The notes below the pieces were generated by a model that made no database searches, was not told where the DNA came from, and saw only the letters and a program-made list of their open reading frames with translations. From Robertmurraya sp047302285 (GTDB lineage: Bacteria > Bacillota > Bacilli > Bacillales > Cytobacillaceae), in NCBI RefSeq assembly GCF_047302285.1, contig NZ_CP154845.1, forward strand, positions 1,364,001 through 1,428,000: a DNA stretch of 64,000 bases, given 5' to 3'. Shown piece by piece: positions 25,302 to 34,382 of this stretch. Position 1 is the stretch's first letter. Each line of letters starts with the position of its first letter. The position numbers and the translations under genes are program-made.

Positions 25302-26159
25302 TTGGCGGAAATTACGTTTCAGAATAAAGAGGATGCTAGCCAGTTTCACAATTACATACAACATCAAGTACAGACTAAATCTTTAAATGAAAAAATAACT
25401 CTTCTGGATGAAGATGATCATAAAGCGAAGGTGAAAATAGATCGAGACATATTGGAATTAGTAGAAGCTAGTAAAGCAGCATTCCTCCAATTTATTATAA
25501 AAATTAAGCTTCATGATTGGTTTAAAATGATCCTTAAAGAAAAATATTTTTACGAGGATGAGGATGAGATTCAGCAAATTTTAGAGATCATTCATTCCAT
25601 TATTGAAGGTGAGCGTGAAGATCTTGAGGCTTTGATTCATGATTCAAATATGAATCAGCAAATGGAGAAGGCTGTTTCGCAAATATTTGATGAGCAGCAC
25701 TCCTTTTCATTTGATTCCTTTGTCCGCTTTAGAATGCGCTCATATATGGAGCAATTAGAAAAGTATGTGGAAATCTCGATTGATGAATACAAAATGGAAC
25801 AAGAATATCAAATATTTATTCAAACATTACGCCAATTTTTAAAGGATAGAACGCCAAAGTTTAACCAATTACATCTTTTATTTGAAAATGGGGTATCGTT
25901 CTTTGATGAACATTTTTCGGAAATCAGAAGAGCGGAACTGGTACGGATGATCGATCGGAAATTGCTCTCCAATCACCCAGTCTATATTGATTCGGTTACG
26001 ATTGCACCACTCCTTTCCCTTACCCCTTTCAAGATCTATTTGTATGTAGATGATGTGGAGGAACCACTCGTTCGCACGATCCAAAACATTTTTGAGGAAC
26101 GGGTCCAGCTAAGGTCCACGAACGATTTTCATCAGCATAAAAAATCTGAAACAACTTGA
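25302..26159 (+). CDS. ytxC: Sporulation-associated protein YtxC
   Basis: A 285-residue soluble protein of the YtxC family, between dnaI and thrS as in B. subtilis. TTG start at 25302 with SD AAGGGGGG. The sequence is mostly helical with a central acidic stretch (FYEDEDEIQQILEIIHSIIEGE) and a conserved DSFVRFRMRSYMEQLEKYVE segment. It is produced in sporulating cells; its molecular function is unknown. Its stop codon overlaps the -35 box of the thrS promoter. Confidence 0.85.
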   Translation: MAEITFQNKEDASQFHNYIQHQVQTKSLNEKITLLDEDDHKAKVKIDRDILELVEASKAAFLQFIIKIKLHDWFKMILKEKYFYEDEDEIQQILEIIHSIIEGEREDLEALIHDSNMNQQMEKAVSQIFDEQHSFSFDSFVRFRMRSYMEQLEKYVEISIDEYKMEQEYQIFIQTLRQFLKDRTPKFNQLHLLFENGVSFFDEHFSEIRRAELVRMIDRKLLSNHPVYIDSVTIAPLLSLTPFKIYLYVDDVEEPLVRTIQNIFEERVQLRSTNDFHQHKKSETT

Positions 26160-26184
26160 TTTTCCGATTTTAAACTACTATAAT
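26156..26184 (+). promoter_or_regulatory. thrS promoter
   Basis: TTGATT (26156-26161), 17-base spacer, TATAAT (26179-26184). The -35 box overlaps the ytxC stop codon. Confidence 0.75.
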
Positions 26185-26191
26185 TACGTAC

Positions 26192-26475
26192 ATATAAGGA
26201 TACAGTAAAAGTGCTGATGAGGATATGAGTGTTCTTTAACCGATTTATAGAGAGGGAAGACTTGGCTGGAATCTTCCTAATACGAATCGAATGCTTACCA
26301 CCTCTAAACTTCAACCAGGAACATAGGATACAAGCTATTAGTATTGGTTGACGGTCAACCCCGTTACGTTGTCACTAAAGTCATTTTTTCGTCGTCTTTG
26401 GAAAAATGAGAATTAGGGTGGAACCACGTGTTAATTACGATAACTCGTCCCTTTCTGAGGGACGGGTTTTTTATA
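26192..26475 (+). ncRNA. T-box leader of thrS
   Basis: A tRNA-sensing riboswitch that lets thrS be read when uncharged tRNA-Thr builds up. The T-box AGGGTGGAACCACG lies at 26415-26428, followed by the terminator stem CGTCCCTTTCTGAGGGACGGG and T run at 26445-26473. Stem I is closed by GAGAGG (about 26250) with CCTCTAAA; the likely specifier is ACC (Thr) at 26297-26299, followed by A. Confidence 0.92.
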
Positions 26476-26693
26476 TGTTCTAAAGTTTCACGGGGAGAGA
26501 ATTTTTTGTGTAAATGTCCAAAAGCCGACATTTACACTTCATACGTGGTTCAAAGGTACATATTCATTTTGCGCGGCACTTTTCGCATCCACCTTTATTG
26601 TTATTGAATGAAATTAGGTATTGAATCAACTAATTCGTACTCAAGAGAAATAGGGTAATCGAAAAGAGCCATTATTAAAAGGAGGAAAAGAAA

Positions 26694-28628
26694 ATGTCAG
26701 ATGTGATTAAATTATCGTTTCCAGATGGTGCGGTTAAGGAATTTCCTTTGGGAGTAACGACAGAAGATGTAGCTGCTTCGATTAGCCCAGGGCTAAAAAA
26801 GAAGTCGCTTGCTGGTAAATTGAATGGAGAAATGTATGATCTTCGTCGTCCAATTGAAGAAGATGGTGCGATTGAAATTGTTACTGTTGGAAGTGATGAA
26901 GCACTAGAGGTGTTACGCCACAGTACAGCCCATTTAATGGCGCAAGCAATCAAGCGTTTGTATAAAGATGTGAAGCTTGGCGTAGGTCCCGTTATTGAGG
27001 GTGGATTCTACTATGACATTGATTTAGATCAATCGATTACACCGGAAGATCTTCCTGTCATTGAAAAAGAAATGAAAAAAATCATCAATGAAAACATCGA
27101 GGTGGTTCGTAAGGAAGTTAGCCGAGATGAGGCGATTGAGCTATATAAGGAAATTGGTGACGAGTATAAATTAGAATTAATCGATGCCATTCCAGCTGAT
27201 GAGAAGGTGACAATCTATGAACAAGGTGATTTCTTTGATCTATGTCGTGGTGTCCATGTTCCTTCTACAGGTAAAATCAAGGAGTTTAAACTATTAAGCA
27301 TTGCAGGTGCGTACTGGCGTGGAGATAGCAAAAATAAAATGCTCCAAAGAATTTATGGTACTGCCTTCTTCAAGAAGGAAGATTTGGACGAGCATTTACG
27401 TTTGCTTGAAGAAGCAAAAGAACGTGACCACCGTAAAATTGGAAAAGAGCTTAACTTATTTACAAGCTCTCAATTAGTCGGGCAAGGTTTACCACTTTGG
27501 CTTCCAAAAGGTGCAACGATTCGCCGTACAATTGAACGCTATATCGTGGATAAAGAAGTACGCTTAGGCTATGATCATGTGTATACACCAATTATGGGAA
27601 GTGTCGAGCTTTATAAAACTTCAGGTCACTGGGCTCACTATCAAGAAGATATGTTCCCACCGATGGAAATGGATAACGAGCAACTCGTTCTACGTCCGAT
27701 GAACTGTCCACATCATATGATGGTTTACAAGCAAGGAATCCATAGCTACCGTGAGCTCCCAATCCGGATTGCTGAGCTGGGTACAATGCACCGTTATGAA
27801 ATGTCTGGTGCATTATCTGGATTACAGCGTGTTCGTGGCATGACGTTAAATGATGCTCACGTGTTTGTCCGTCCAGATCAAATTAAGGATGAATTTAAGC
27901 GTGTCGTCAATCTTATTTTAGAAGTATACAAAGACTTTGATATTAATGACTATACATTCCGTTTATCCTACCGTGACCCAGCGGATACAGAGAAATACTT
28001 TGATGATGATGAAATGTGGGAAAAAGCCCAATCGATGCTAAAAGAAGCGATGGATGATTTAGGCTTAGATTATTTTGAAGCTGAAGGAGAAGCGGCATTC
28101 TACGGACCGAAGCTTGATGTTCAAGTGAAGACAGCTCTTGGAAAAGACGAAACTCTTTCAACTGTCCAATTAGACTTCTTATTACCAGAACGCTTTGACT
28201 TAACATATGTTGGGGAAGATGGAAAGCAGCATCGCCCAGTCGTTATTCACCGTGGGGTCGTGTCAACAATGGAACGCTTTGTGGCCTTCCTAATCGAAGA
28301 ATACAAGGGCGCCTTCCCAACTTGGTTAGCTCCAGTACAGGTTCAGGTGATCCCAGTATCTCCAGATGTTCATTACGATTATGCGCGTGAGGTTCTTGAG
28401 CAACTGAAAGCGGAAGGATTCCGTGTTGAACTTGATGATCGTAATGAGAAAATGGGTTATAAAATTCGAGAAGCACAAATGCAAAAGATTCCATACATGC
28501 TCGTTGTGGGAGATAATGAAATGGCGGAAAAGGCTGTTAATGTTCGTAAATATGGAGAGCAGAAGTCTGAAACGGTTCCATTTAGCGATTTCCTTGTCGC
28601 GTTAAACAAAGAGGTTGCGCGAGTATAA
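26694..28628 (+). CDS. thrS: Threonyl-tRNA synthetase
   Basis: A 644-residue class II synthetase. Domains in order: N-terminal TGS (SFPDGAVKEFPLGVTTEDVA), editing/SAD domain with HSTAHLMAQAI and the Cys-His pair in DLCRGVHVPSTG, catalytic core with the zinc ligands (RPMNCPHHMMVY and later VIHRGVVSTMERF), and the C-terminal anticodon-binding domain (VQVIPVSPDVHYDYA). SD AAAGGAGGAAA precedes the ATG. It is controlled by the T-box leader upstream. Length and motifs are normal. Confidence 0.97.
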   Translation: MSDVIKLSFPDGAVKEFPLGVTTEDVAASISPGLKKKSLAGKLNGEMYDLRRPIEEDGAIEIVTVGSDEALEVLRHSTAHLMAQAIKRLYKDVKLGVGPVIEGGFYYDIDLDQSITPEDLPVIEKEMKKIINENIEVVRKEVSRDEAIELYKEIGDEYKLELIDAIPADEKVTIYEQGDFFDLCRGVHVPSTGKIKEFKLLSIAGAYWRGDSKNKMLQRIYGTAFFKKEDLDEHLRLLEEAKERDHRKIGKELNLFTSSQLVGQGLPLWLPKGATIRRTIERYIVDKEVRLGYDHVYTPIMGSVELYKTSGHWAHYQEDMFPPMEMDNEQLVLRPMNCPHHMMVYKQGIHSYRELPIRIAELGTMHRYEMSGALSGLQRVRGMTLNDAHVFVRPDQIKDEFKRVVNLILEVYKDFDINDYTFRLSYRDPADTEKYFDDDEMWEKAQSMLKEAMDDLGLDYFEAEGEAAFYGPKLDVQVKTALGKDETLSTVQLDFLLPERFDLTYVGEDGKQHRPVVIHRGVVSTMERFVAFLIEEYKGAFPTWLAPVQVQVIPVSPDVHYDYAREVLEQLKAEGFRVELDDRNEKMGYKIREAQMQKIPYMLVVGDNEMAEKAVNVRKYGEQKSETVPFSDFLVALNKEVARV

Positions 28629-28760
28629 AATATTTGTAAAAAAATAACAAATAATTCCCAAGTATAATTTTGAAAAAGTTATTGCCAAGCTGTAAAAGTT
28701 TTGATAAGATAACTTTTGTCATTGCAATTTAGATAGTTGCTTAAAACATTTCGTGTTACG

Positions 28761-28789
28761 TTGACAGGTAGCATCGTTTATTGTAGAAT
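28761..28789 (+). promoter_or_regulatory. Promoter of the infC-rpmI-rplT operon
   Basis: TTGACA (28761-28766), 17-base spacer, TAGAAT (28784-28789); a strong sigma-A promoter. Confidence 0.8.
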
Positions 28790-28797
28790 AGTTAGGT

Positions 28798-28945
28798 AAC
28801 TGAATACGAGTTTAGGGAAAAGAAGAAGCACCCGCTTCTCACCTGATTGACGCAAAAGCGCAGTTGGCAGGTTTTACGAACATAATTATTTGTTTACGTT
28901 TGTTTTCGTAAAGTGTGGGTGTATTATTCATCCACACTTTTTTAT
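28798..28945 (+). ncRNA. L20 leader with attenuator (infC operon)
   Basis: The Firmicute L20-leader position ahead of infC-rpmI-rplT. It contains a folded segment (28820-28900) and ends in a strong attenuator: AAGTGTGGGTG and CATCCACACTT around a short loop, then six T (28911-28945). In B. subtilis, excess ribosomal protein L20 binds the leader and favours termination. Confidence 0.8.
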
Positions 28946-29065
28946 TTGCGAACAATAAGGTAAACACTGCGATTCAACTTTTTAGTAGCCATTATTGAAC
29001 GTTTATGTTGGAAAAATTCTTGACCCAAACGTTGTGTTCGTAAAAATTCTTGGAGGTGTCTAACT

Positions 29066-29581
29066 ATTAGCAAAGACATGTTATTGAATGAAGGTATTCG
29101 TGCCCGAGAAGTTCGTCTTATTGATCAAAATGGCGAACAGCTTGGAATTAAGTCAAAGATCGAAGCACTTGAAATTGCAACACGTGTGAACTTGGACCTT
29201 GTGCTTGTTGCACCGAATGCGAAACCACCGGTAGCTCGTATTATGGACTACGGTAAGTTTAAATTCGAACAACAGAAGAAGGAAAAAGAAGCACGTAAGA
29301 ATCAAAAGATTATCAATGTTAAAGAAGTTCGTTTAAGCCCAACAATTGATGAGCATGACTTTAATACAAAGCTACGAAATGCCATTAAATTTTTAGAAAA
29401 AGGCGATAAGGTCAAAGCATCGATTCGATTTAAAGGTCGTGCCATTACTCATAAAGAAATTGGTCAACGTGTTTTAGTCCGTTTTGCTGAAAGCTGTAAA
29501 GAAGTTGCTACAGTTGAATCCCATCCAAAGATGGACGGAAGAAGCATGTTCATGATGCTTGCCCCTAAAAACGAGAAGTAA
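29066..29581 (+). CDS. infC: Translation initiation factor IF-3, AUU start
   Basis: Binds the 30S subunit and checks start-codon choice. The start is placed at ATT (29066): SD GGAGGTG ends eight bases before it, and the encoded ISKDMLLNEGIRAREVRLI matches the usual N-terminus of Bacillus IF-3. The first in-frame ATG, at 29078, is too far from the SD. A non-canonical AUU start is a known self-control device, as IF-3 rejects it when abundant. The N-domain (RLIDQNGEQLG), the Lys-rich linker and the C-domain (FKGRAITHKEIGQRVL) are all present; 171 residues. Confidence 0.95.
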   Translation: MSKDMLLNEGIRAREVRLIDQNGEQLGIKSKIEALEIATRVNLDLVLVAPNAKPPVARIMDYGKFKFEQQKKEKEARKNQKIINVKEVRLSPTIDEHDFNTKLRNAIKFLEKGDKVKASIRFKGRAITHKEIGQRVLVRFAESCKEVATVESHPKMDGRSMFMMLAPKNEK

Positions 29582-29598
29582 TAAGGAGGAAATTCCAA

Positions 29599-29799
29599 AT
29601 GCCAAAAATGAAAACTCACCGCGGCGCTGCAAAGCGTTTCAAGAGAACAGGATCTGGTAAACTGAAGCGTTCTCATGCTTACAGAAGCCATATGTTCGCT
29701 AACAAATCTCAAAAACAAAAGCGTAAACTACGCAAAGGAGCACTTGTTTCTTCTGGAGATTTCAAGCGTATCCGTAATTTATTAGTAAATCTTAAGTAA
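29599..29799 (+). CDS. rpmI: 50S ribosomal protein L35
   Basis: A 66-residue basic protein, MPKMKTHRGAAKRFKRTGSG, typical L35. SD AAGGAGG, 17 bp behind infC. It is part of the infC-rpmI-rplT operon and is under L20 control. Confidence 0.97.
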   Translation: MPKMKTHRGAAKRFKRTGSGKLKRSHAYRSHMFANKSQKQKRKLRKGALVSSGDFKRIRNLLVNLK

Positions 29800-29827
29800 T
29801 ATTTTCGAAACATAGGAGGGAAATAGA

Positions 29828-30187
29828 ATGCCACGTGTAAAAGGCGGTACAGTTACTCGCAAACGTCGTAAAAAAGTTTTAAAATTAGCTAAAGGTTATT
29901 TCGGTTCAAAACATACATTATATAAAGTTGCTAACCAACAGGTAATGAAATCTTTAATGTATGCTTATCGTGACCGTCGCCAGAAAAAGCGCGACTTCCG
30001 TAAGCTTTGGATTACTCGTATCAACGCTGCAGCTCGCATGAACGGACTTTCTTATAGCCGTTTAATGTTCGGTTTAAAGCAAGCTGGTATCGAAGTAAAC
30101 CGTAAAATGCTTGCTGACTTAGCTGTTGCAGATGAAAAAGCATTTGCTGAATTAGCATCAGTAGCTAAGCAAAACTTAAGCAAATAA
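29828..30187 (+). CDS. rplT: 50S ribosomal protein L20
   Basis: A 119-residue 23S rRNA-binding protein needed early in 50S assembly; starts MPRVKGGTVTRKRRKKVLKL with the typical long basic N-terminus and the C-terminal globular domain (LNAR-like INAAARMNGLSYSRLM). It also acts as the repressor of its own operon via the leader at 28798. SD ATAGGAGG. An intrinsic terminator follows. Confidence 0.97.
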   Translation: MPRVKGGTVTRKRRKKVLKLAKGYFGSKHTLYKVANQQVMKSLMYAYRDRRQKKRDFRKLWITRINAAARMNGLSYSRLMFGLKQAGIEVNRKMLADLAVADEKAFAELASVAKQNLSK

Positions 30188-30235
30188 TTTGATAAGTTGA
30201 AGTCGGCTTTTCGCCGGTTCAAGCTTATTTCAACA

Positions 30236-30270
30236 AAGCCATTCTCTTGCGTTTAGAGAATGGCTTTTAT
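30236..30270 (+). terminator. Intrinsic terminator of the infC operon
   Basis: AAGCCATTCTC and GAGAATGGCTT form a perfect 11-bp stem with a nine-base loop, followed by TTTTAT. Confidence 0.9.
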
Positions 30271-30295
30271 GCATAATGAGAAAGGGATGAAAAGG

Positions 30296-30559
30296 ATGGT
30301 TGGATCATTCATTTACATAATCGTTGTCAATATCATTGGACTTTATCTTATGTATAGTGACAAAAGTAAAGCGAGGAAAAATCAATATCGTATTAGTGAA
30401 AAAACGTTATGGACGGTTGCGTTAGTAGGTGGTGCTCTCGGCATGACAATTGGAATGAACTGGTTTCGCCATAAAACGAAGCATCTCGCTTTTAAATGGG
30501 GATTCCCTGCCCTTGCATTATTTCAAATAGGGGCGATTGGATATTTCTTTTTTGAGTAA
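30296..30559 (+). CDS. ysdA: DUF1294 membrane protein YsdA
   Basis: An 87-residue protein with three membrane segments (SFIYIIVVNIIGLYLMYSDK; TLWTVALVGGALGMTIGMNW; ALALFQIGAIGYFFF) and the family's HKTKH motif between the last two. ATG at 30296 is chosen for its SD (AAAGGG, nine bases upstream); in-frame ATGs to the left lie in the terminator. It sits after rplT as in B. subtilis. The function is unknown. Confidence 0.85.
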   Translation: MVGSFIYIIVVNIIGLYLMYSDKSKARKNQYRISEKTLWTVALVGGALGMTIGMNWFRHKTKHLAFKWGFPALALFQIGAIGYFFFE

Positions 30560-30681
30560 TGCTTATTCAAATTTTTTGTCATAAAAGGGTAGATGAGATG
30601 ATAAGCTTTAATAACGCATCTATTTAGACTTTTAATAAAGCCCCTGCATCTGGGAATGACACAATTAAAGAAGGTGGTAGC

Positions 30682-31254
30682 ATGGAAGAACAGGTAGCAA
30701 TGCTCTTGGTTATCGCGCAAACCAGTGGATTTCTGGCGCCGATTGCATTCATACTATTTCATTTTCTAAGACAGTTTTTATTTATTCCGGTTGTGGTCAT
30801 CTGCATCGCTGGAGGAGTGCTCTTCGGAACTGTTGCTGGCACCTTTTACTCATGTATCGGATTGTTATTAAGCAGTTTTCTCTTTTATGTATTGATCCAG
30901 CGAATGCCGAAAACCCATGAAAAATTAAGTGGCATTAAGAAAAAATGGTTTGGTGAATATCGCAATTTAACGACTGGCCAAGTAGCAATTTTGCGGTTAA
31001 TTCCCTTTATTCATTATCATCTCCTAAGCTTTTGTCTATTAGAACGACATCGAGGCTTTAAGGATTATATGAAGGCCTCCTTCTTGACTAACCTTCCTCT
31101 CGCATTCTTCTACACAGTCTTTGGTGAGTTTATTAGTCGCTTTACACCGACAATGATCCTGGTTATCTTATTTTCACTTTCCATTCTTGTCTATATTCTT
31201 AGGGAAAAAATGACGGTGATCAAATGGCGTGATTTTTTTAAAGCGACTGCTTGA
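30682..31254 (+). CDS. TVP38/TMEM64-family membrane protein
   Basis: A 190-residue membrane protein with about five segments. The family motif region (VVVICIAGGVLFGTVAGTFY, with the conserved Gly-rich reentrant loop) and a later ARLIPFI-like RLIPFIHYHLLSF segment are visible. Members belong to the DedA/VTT superfamily, linked to lipid scrambling or membrane homeostasis. SD AAGGTGG. It has no close operon partner: ysdA is 120 bp upstream, and a repeat region follows. B. subtilis has a similar protein, YtxB, near dnaI; orthology is not assumed. Confidence 0.75.
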   Translation: MEEQVAMLLVIAQTSGFLAPIAFILFHFLRQFLFIPVVVICIAGGVLFGTVAGTFYSCIGLLLSSFLFYVLIQRMPKTHEKLSGIKKKWFGEYRNLTTGQVAILRLIPFIHYHLLSFCLLERHRGFKDYMKASFLTNLPLAFFYTVFGEFISRFTPTMILVILFSLSILVYILREKMTVIKWRDFFKATA

Positions 31255-31358
31255 AAAACTGGGCTGTTTTTGGAGAGCATTTTTAAAAATACGTGCAGAA
31301 ATGACGTTTCTTTTAAAATAAGATGTTTTGTCCTTGGCGAGTAACCAGCGAAAGTAAA

Positions 31359-31567
31359 ATAAGCGGAGGTTTTCCGGTTAGATGCTTCAATGAAGCTTGT
31401 TTCAGGGGATATAAGCGGGGATTTTCCGCTTATGGAGAGCAAAATCTCCTATTTTCACTTTTTTCGAATCGATAGGTGGAATTTCTCCGTCTATTTGAGC
31501 TGTTTTTGACGATATTTGCTAAATAAGCGGAAATTTTCCTGCTATTTATCATCTCACTCGGGTGCCC
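31359..31567. repeat. Dispersed four-palindrome repeat, copy 1
   Basis: Four short palindromes spaced 51-59 bp apart: TAAGCGGAGGTTTTCCGGTTA (31360), ATAAGCGGGGATTTTCCGCT (31410), a diverged GATAGGTGGAATTTCTCCG (31470) and AATAAGCGGAAATTTTCC (31521). The same four-part layout, with matching stretches between palindromes, recurs at 55523. No ORF is convincing here. This is probably a non-autonomous dispersed element of this lineage. Confidence 0.7.
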
Positions 31568-31678
31568 CAATCCGTTAAAAAGCGGACCCTCTAGATCTGT
31601 AGAAAGTTCGATAAATAAAGAAAAGACGCAAGCCAATTCATACGTCAGTACTTGTCTCTATTAATAAGAATACAACCG

Positions 31679-31705
31679 AAAAAGGGCTCTCATGTAGAGA
31701 GCCCG
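31679..31705 (-). terminator. Intrinsic terminator after ysdB
   Basis: On the minus strand GGGCTCTC, five-base loop, GAGAGCCC, then five T. It lies just past the ysdB stop. Confidence 0.8.
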
Positions 31706-31709
31706 TTTG

Positions 31710-32120
31710 TTACTTATCAGTAAATGGAGCCTTAGAGCTATTATTCTTTTTCATAAATTCATGAATGGGACTTTTCCAGTCAATGCTTGCATTCGGATAA
31801 CTCTCTTGAACCTTTTTCTCAATAAATTCGAAATCCTCTCGAACAAGGCCATTTAATGAAGCAACACGATGTGGCCAAATAAATACGTTAACGACTTCAA
31901 ATGCATTATCTGTGGTCCCTAAATATTTTTCGCCTTCAAATAAAACGCCTTTATACGTAATGAGAAAGTTTTTTCGAACATTGTTTTTATTATCAAGGAA
32001 GAAGAAGCGTTTTTGCTCATGGGCAAGCTCTAGCTTCCGTTTTGGATTTAGTAGGTACTTAATCAGGCTGTATATTAAAAAGATTATGAGGGCGAATAAT
32101 AAGAAACGTATCATCCACAT
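31710..32120 (-). CDS. ysdB: YsdB-like membrane-anchored protein
   Basis: A 136-residue protein with one N-terminal membrane segment (MIRFLLFALIIFLIYSLIKYLL) and a soluble C-terminal part (KRFFFLDNKNNVRKNFLITYKGVLFEGEKYLG). Size, layout and its place between ysdA and ysdC match B. subtilis YsdB, which affects the sigma-W stress response; that role is taken from the family. Its orientation is minus, opposite to its flanking genes, with its own terminator. Confidence 0.8.
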   Translation of the reverse strand: MWMIRFLLFALIIFLIYSLIKYLLNPKRKLELAHEQKRFFFLDNKNNVRKNFLITYKGVLFEGEKYLGTTDNAFEVVNVFIWPHRVASLNGLVREDFEFIEKKVQESYPNASIDWKSPIHEFMKKNNSSKAPFTDK

Positions 32121-32279
32121 AGTATAGTCCTCCAGTCATTTTGACTTATTTACGATTGAAAAGGAAAATGGTTTCATTTTTTTTAATATATTTTCAAAAA
32201 AGAATGAGATATTTCATTTCTGCCCAGTTTTCGTTATCATGAAACTATATAGCAATTAAATAGATAGCGGGGGAAATAG

Positions 32280-32771
32280 ATGGAGTTAAAAGAAATTTTT
32301 GCGATGCAGCAAGGGTTAGACCGACATATTGAACAGAAGCATCAATTGGATGACGAGGATTTATTTGATCGAAAAACACTTGCGTTACTAGTGGAAGTGG
32401 GCGAATTAGCGAACGAAACAAGATGTTTTAAATTTTGGAGCTTGAAGGAACCTTCAGCTCGAAGTGTTATATTAGAAGAGTTTGTCGATGGCATTCATTT
32501 TATTGTTTCATTAGGAATTGAATGTGGCTTTAAGGAGATTGAGGAAATTTCTGCCCATAAGCTTAATGAGCACAATTTGACTGAGCAATTTCTAAAAGTG
32601 TATGAATCTGTCCATATGTTTCGTGCTACTAAGACACTCGCTGCTTATAAAGAAATGTTTGAGCATTATTTATGGTTAGCTGCACTTCTAGGCTTTAGTG
32701 ATTCAGAAATAAAGGAAGCATACATTTCCAAAAATGAAGTAAATTATAAGAGGCAGCAGGAAGGGTATTAA
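32280..32771 (+). CDS. Dimeric dUTPase (all-alpha NTP pyrophosphatase family)
   Basis: A 163-residue protein that would hydrolyse dUTP to dUMP and pyrophosphate, preventing uracil in DNA. The two metal-binding helices carry the family pattern: LLVEVGELANETRCFKFW (ExxE) and LEEFVDGIHFIVSLG (ExxD), as in type-2 dUTPase/MazG-like enzymes. SD GCGGGGGAA precedes the ATG. The gene is single, 66 bp before ysdC. Confidence 0.85.
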   Translation: MELKEIFAMQQGLDRHIEQKHQLDDEDLFDRKTLALLVEVGELANETRCFKFWSLKEPSARSVILEEFVDGIHFIVSLGIECGFKEIEEISAHKLNEHNLTEQFLKVYESVHMFRATKTLAAYKEMFEHYLWLAALLGFSDSEIKEAYISKNEVNYKRQQEGY

Positions 32772-32837
32772 CTTGTACATTTACAATAATTTTCGTTATA
32801 ATGTAGCCATATTATACATATTAAGGGAGTCGAAATA

Positions 32838-33923
32838 ATGACTAAATTAGATGAAACCTTATCGATGCTCAAGGAACTAACGGATGCGAAGGGTATTCCA
32901 GGTAACGAAAGAGAACCGCGTGAAGTAATGAAAAAGTATATTGAGCCATTTTCTGATGAAGTCACAACAGATGGTTTAGGGAGCTTGATTGCCAAAAAGG
33001 TTGGAAAAGAAGGCGGACCAAAGGTTGTCGTGGCTGGCCATTTAGATGAAGTTGGTTTTATGGTAACGCAAATTGATGAAAAAGGATTTTTACGCTTCCA
33101 AACAGTTGGTGGCTGGTGGTCACAAGTCATGCTTGCACAACGTGTAACAATTGTGACAAGCAAAGGGGATGTGACAGGGGTTATCGGTTCAAAGCCACCG
33201 CATATTTTATCTCCAGAAGCACGCAAGAAGCCAGTTGAGATTAAGGATATGTTTATTGATATTGGGGCATCAAGTCGTGAAGAGGCACAAGAATGGGGCG
33301 TTAAGCCAGGGGATATGGTCGTACCATATTTCGAATTTACGGTCATGAACAATAAAAAGATGCTTCTCGCAAAAGCGTGGGATAACCGCATCGGTTGTGC
33401 GATTGCTATCGATGTTCTGAAGCAGCTTAAAGGGGAAAACCACGAAAATGTCGTCTATGGAGTTGGGAACGTTCAAGAAGAGGTTGGCTTAAGAGGAGCG
33501 AAAACGTCAACTTATACGATCAACCCTGATATCGGATTTGCAGTAGATGTAGGGATTGCTGGAGATACTCCAGGAATTACGGAGAAGGAAGCAATGAGTA
33601 AAATGGGGAAAGGTCCTCAAATACTTTTATATGATGCTTCGATGGTTTCCCATAAAGGCCTTCGTGATTTCGTCATAGGAGTGGCTGACGAATTAAACAT
33701 CCCTTATCAATTTGATCTTGTTGCAGGCGGCGGAACGGATGCAGGATCTATTCACTTATCACATGAAGGTGTTCCTTCGCTAGCAATTTCGGTTGCAACA
33801 AGATACATCCATTCTCACGCAGCGATGTTACATCGTGATGACTATGAAAATGCCGTAAAATTAATCGTAGAGGTTATCAAGCGCCTTGACGCGGATACAG
33901 TGAACAAGATTACTTACGAATAA
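32838..33923 (+). CDS. ysdC: M42-family aminopeptidase YsdC
   Basis: A 361-residue zinc aminopeptidase of the M42 (glutamyl aminopeptidase/endoglucanase-like) family. Metal ligands and catalytic acids are seen in VVAGHLDEVGFM (His-x-Asp), KAWDNRIGC (bridging Asp), NVQEEVGLRGA (catalytic Glu-Glu), FAVDVG (Asp) and the late RYIHSHAAML (His). SD AAGGGAG. It is followed by a terminator at 33936. Such enzymes form large tetrahedral peptidase shells that trim peptides in the cytosol. Confidence 0.92.
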   Translation: MTKLDETLSMLKELTDAKGIPGNEREPREVMKKYIEPFSDEVTTDGLGSLIAKKVGKEGGPKVVVAGHLDEVGFMVTQIDEKGFLRFQTVGGWWSQVMLAQRVTIVTSKGDVTGVIGSKPPHILSPEARKKPVEIKDMFIDIGASSREEAQEWGVKPGDMVVPYFEFTVMNNKKMLLAKAWDNRIGCAIAIDVLKQLKGENHENVVYGVGNVQEEVGLRGAKTSTYTINPDIGFAVDVGIAGDTPGITEKEAMSKMGKGPQILLYDASMVSHKGLRDFVIGVADELNIPYQFDLVAGGGTDAGSIHLSHEGVPSLAISVATRYIHSHAAMLHRDDYENAVKLIVEVIKRLDADTVNKITYE

Positions 33924-33935
33924 TATTTAACACAG

Positions 33936-33976
33936 ATAGCATACCGATCTGATTCTTGATTGGTATGCTATTTTTA
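33936..33976 (+). terminator. Intrinsic terminator after ysdC
   Basis: TAGCATACC and GGTATGCTA form a 9-bp stem around a 16-base loop, followed by five T. Confidence 0.75.
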
Positions 33977-34037
33977 ATTTAACAAGGATAATAGCCTTAT
34001 CATGTTGAAATAAGGAAATGGATAGGGAGGTATTATT

Positions 34038-34328
34038 ATGGCCACAAATAAAAGCCTTAGAGTATGCGAAAAAGGTCATGAATTTTATAAAAGTAGTGGT
34101 TGTAGGAGCTGTCCGATTTGCGATAAAGAGAATAAACCACAGAGCGGATTTCTTTCGAAGCTCAGCTCTCCTGCAAGAAATGCCTTAATTCATGAAGGGA
34201 TTGAGACTTTGCAAGAACTGTCCAAGTACACGGAGAAAGAGATTCTAAAACTCCATGGAGTAGGACCTGCTTCTATACCGTCGCTGAGAGCTTCGTTAGA
34301 GGAAGAAGGATTAGAGTTTAAAAAATAG
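34038..34328 (+). CDS. Small zinc-ribbon/RNAP-alpha-CTD-like protein
   Basis: A 96-residue protein. The first ~35 residues have metal-binding Cys/His (CEKGHEFYKSSGCRSCPIC). The rest is a helix-hairpin-helix fold like the C-terminal domain of RNA polymerase alpha (ARNALIHEGIETLQELSKYTE, ILKLHGVGPASIPSLRASL). The CTD-like part could bind DNA or a transcription protein. SD ATAGGGAGG. It stands alone between ysdC and an SDR gene. The function is unknown. Confidence 0.75.
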   Translation: MATNKSLRVCEKGHEFYKSSGCRSCPICDKENKPQSGFLSKLSSPARNALIHEGIETLQELSKYTEKEILKLHGVGPASIPSLRASLEEEGLEFKK

Positions 34329-34382
34329 TTTAATCTGTGAAAATTGTTAAAAGGGTATGTTATCTCGGAGCTGGAGGAATAG

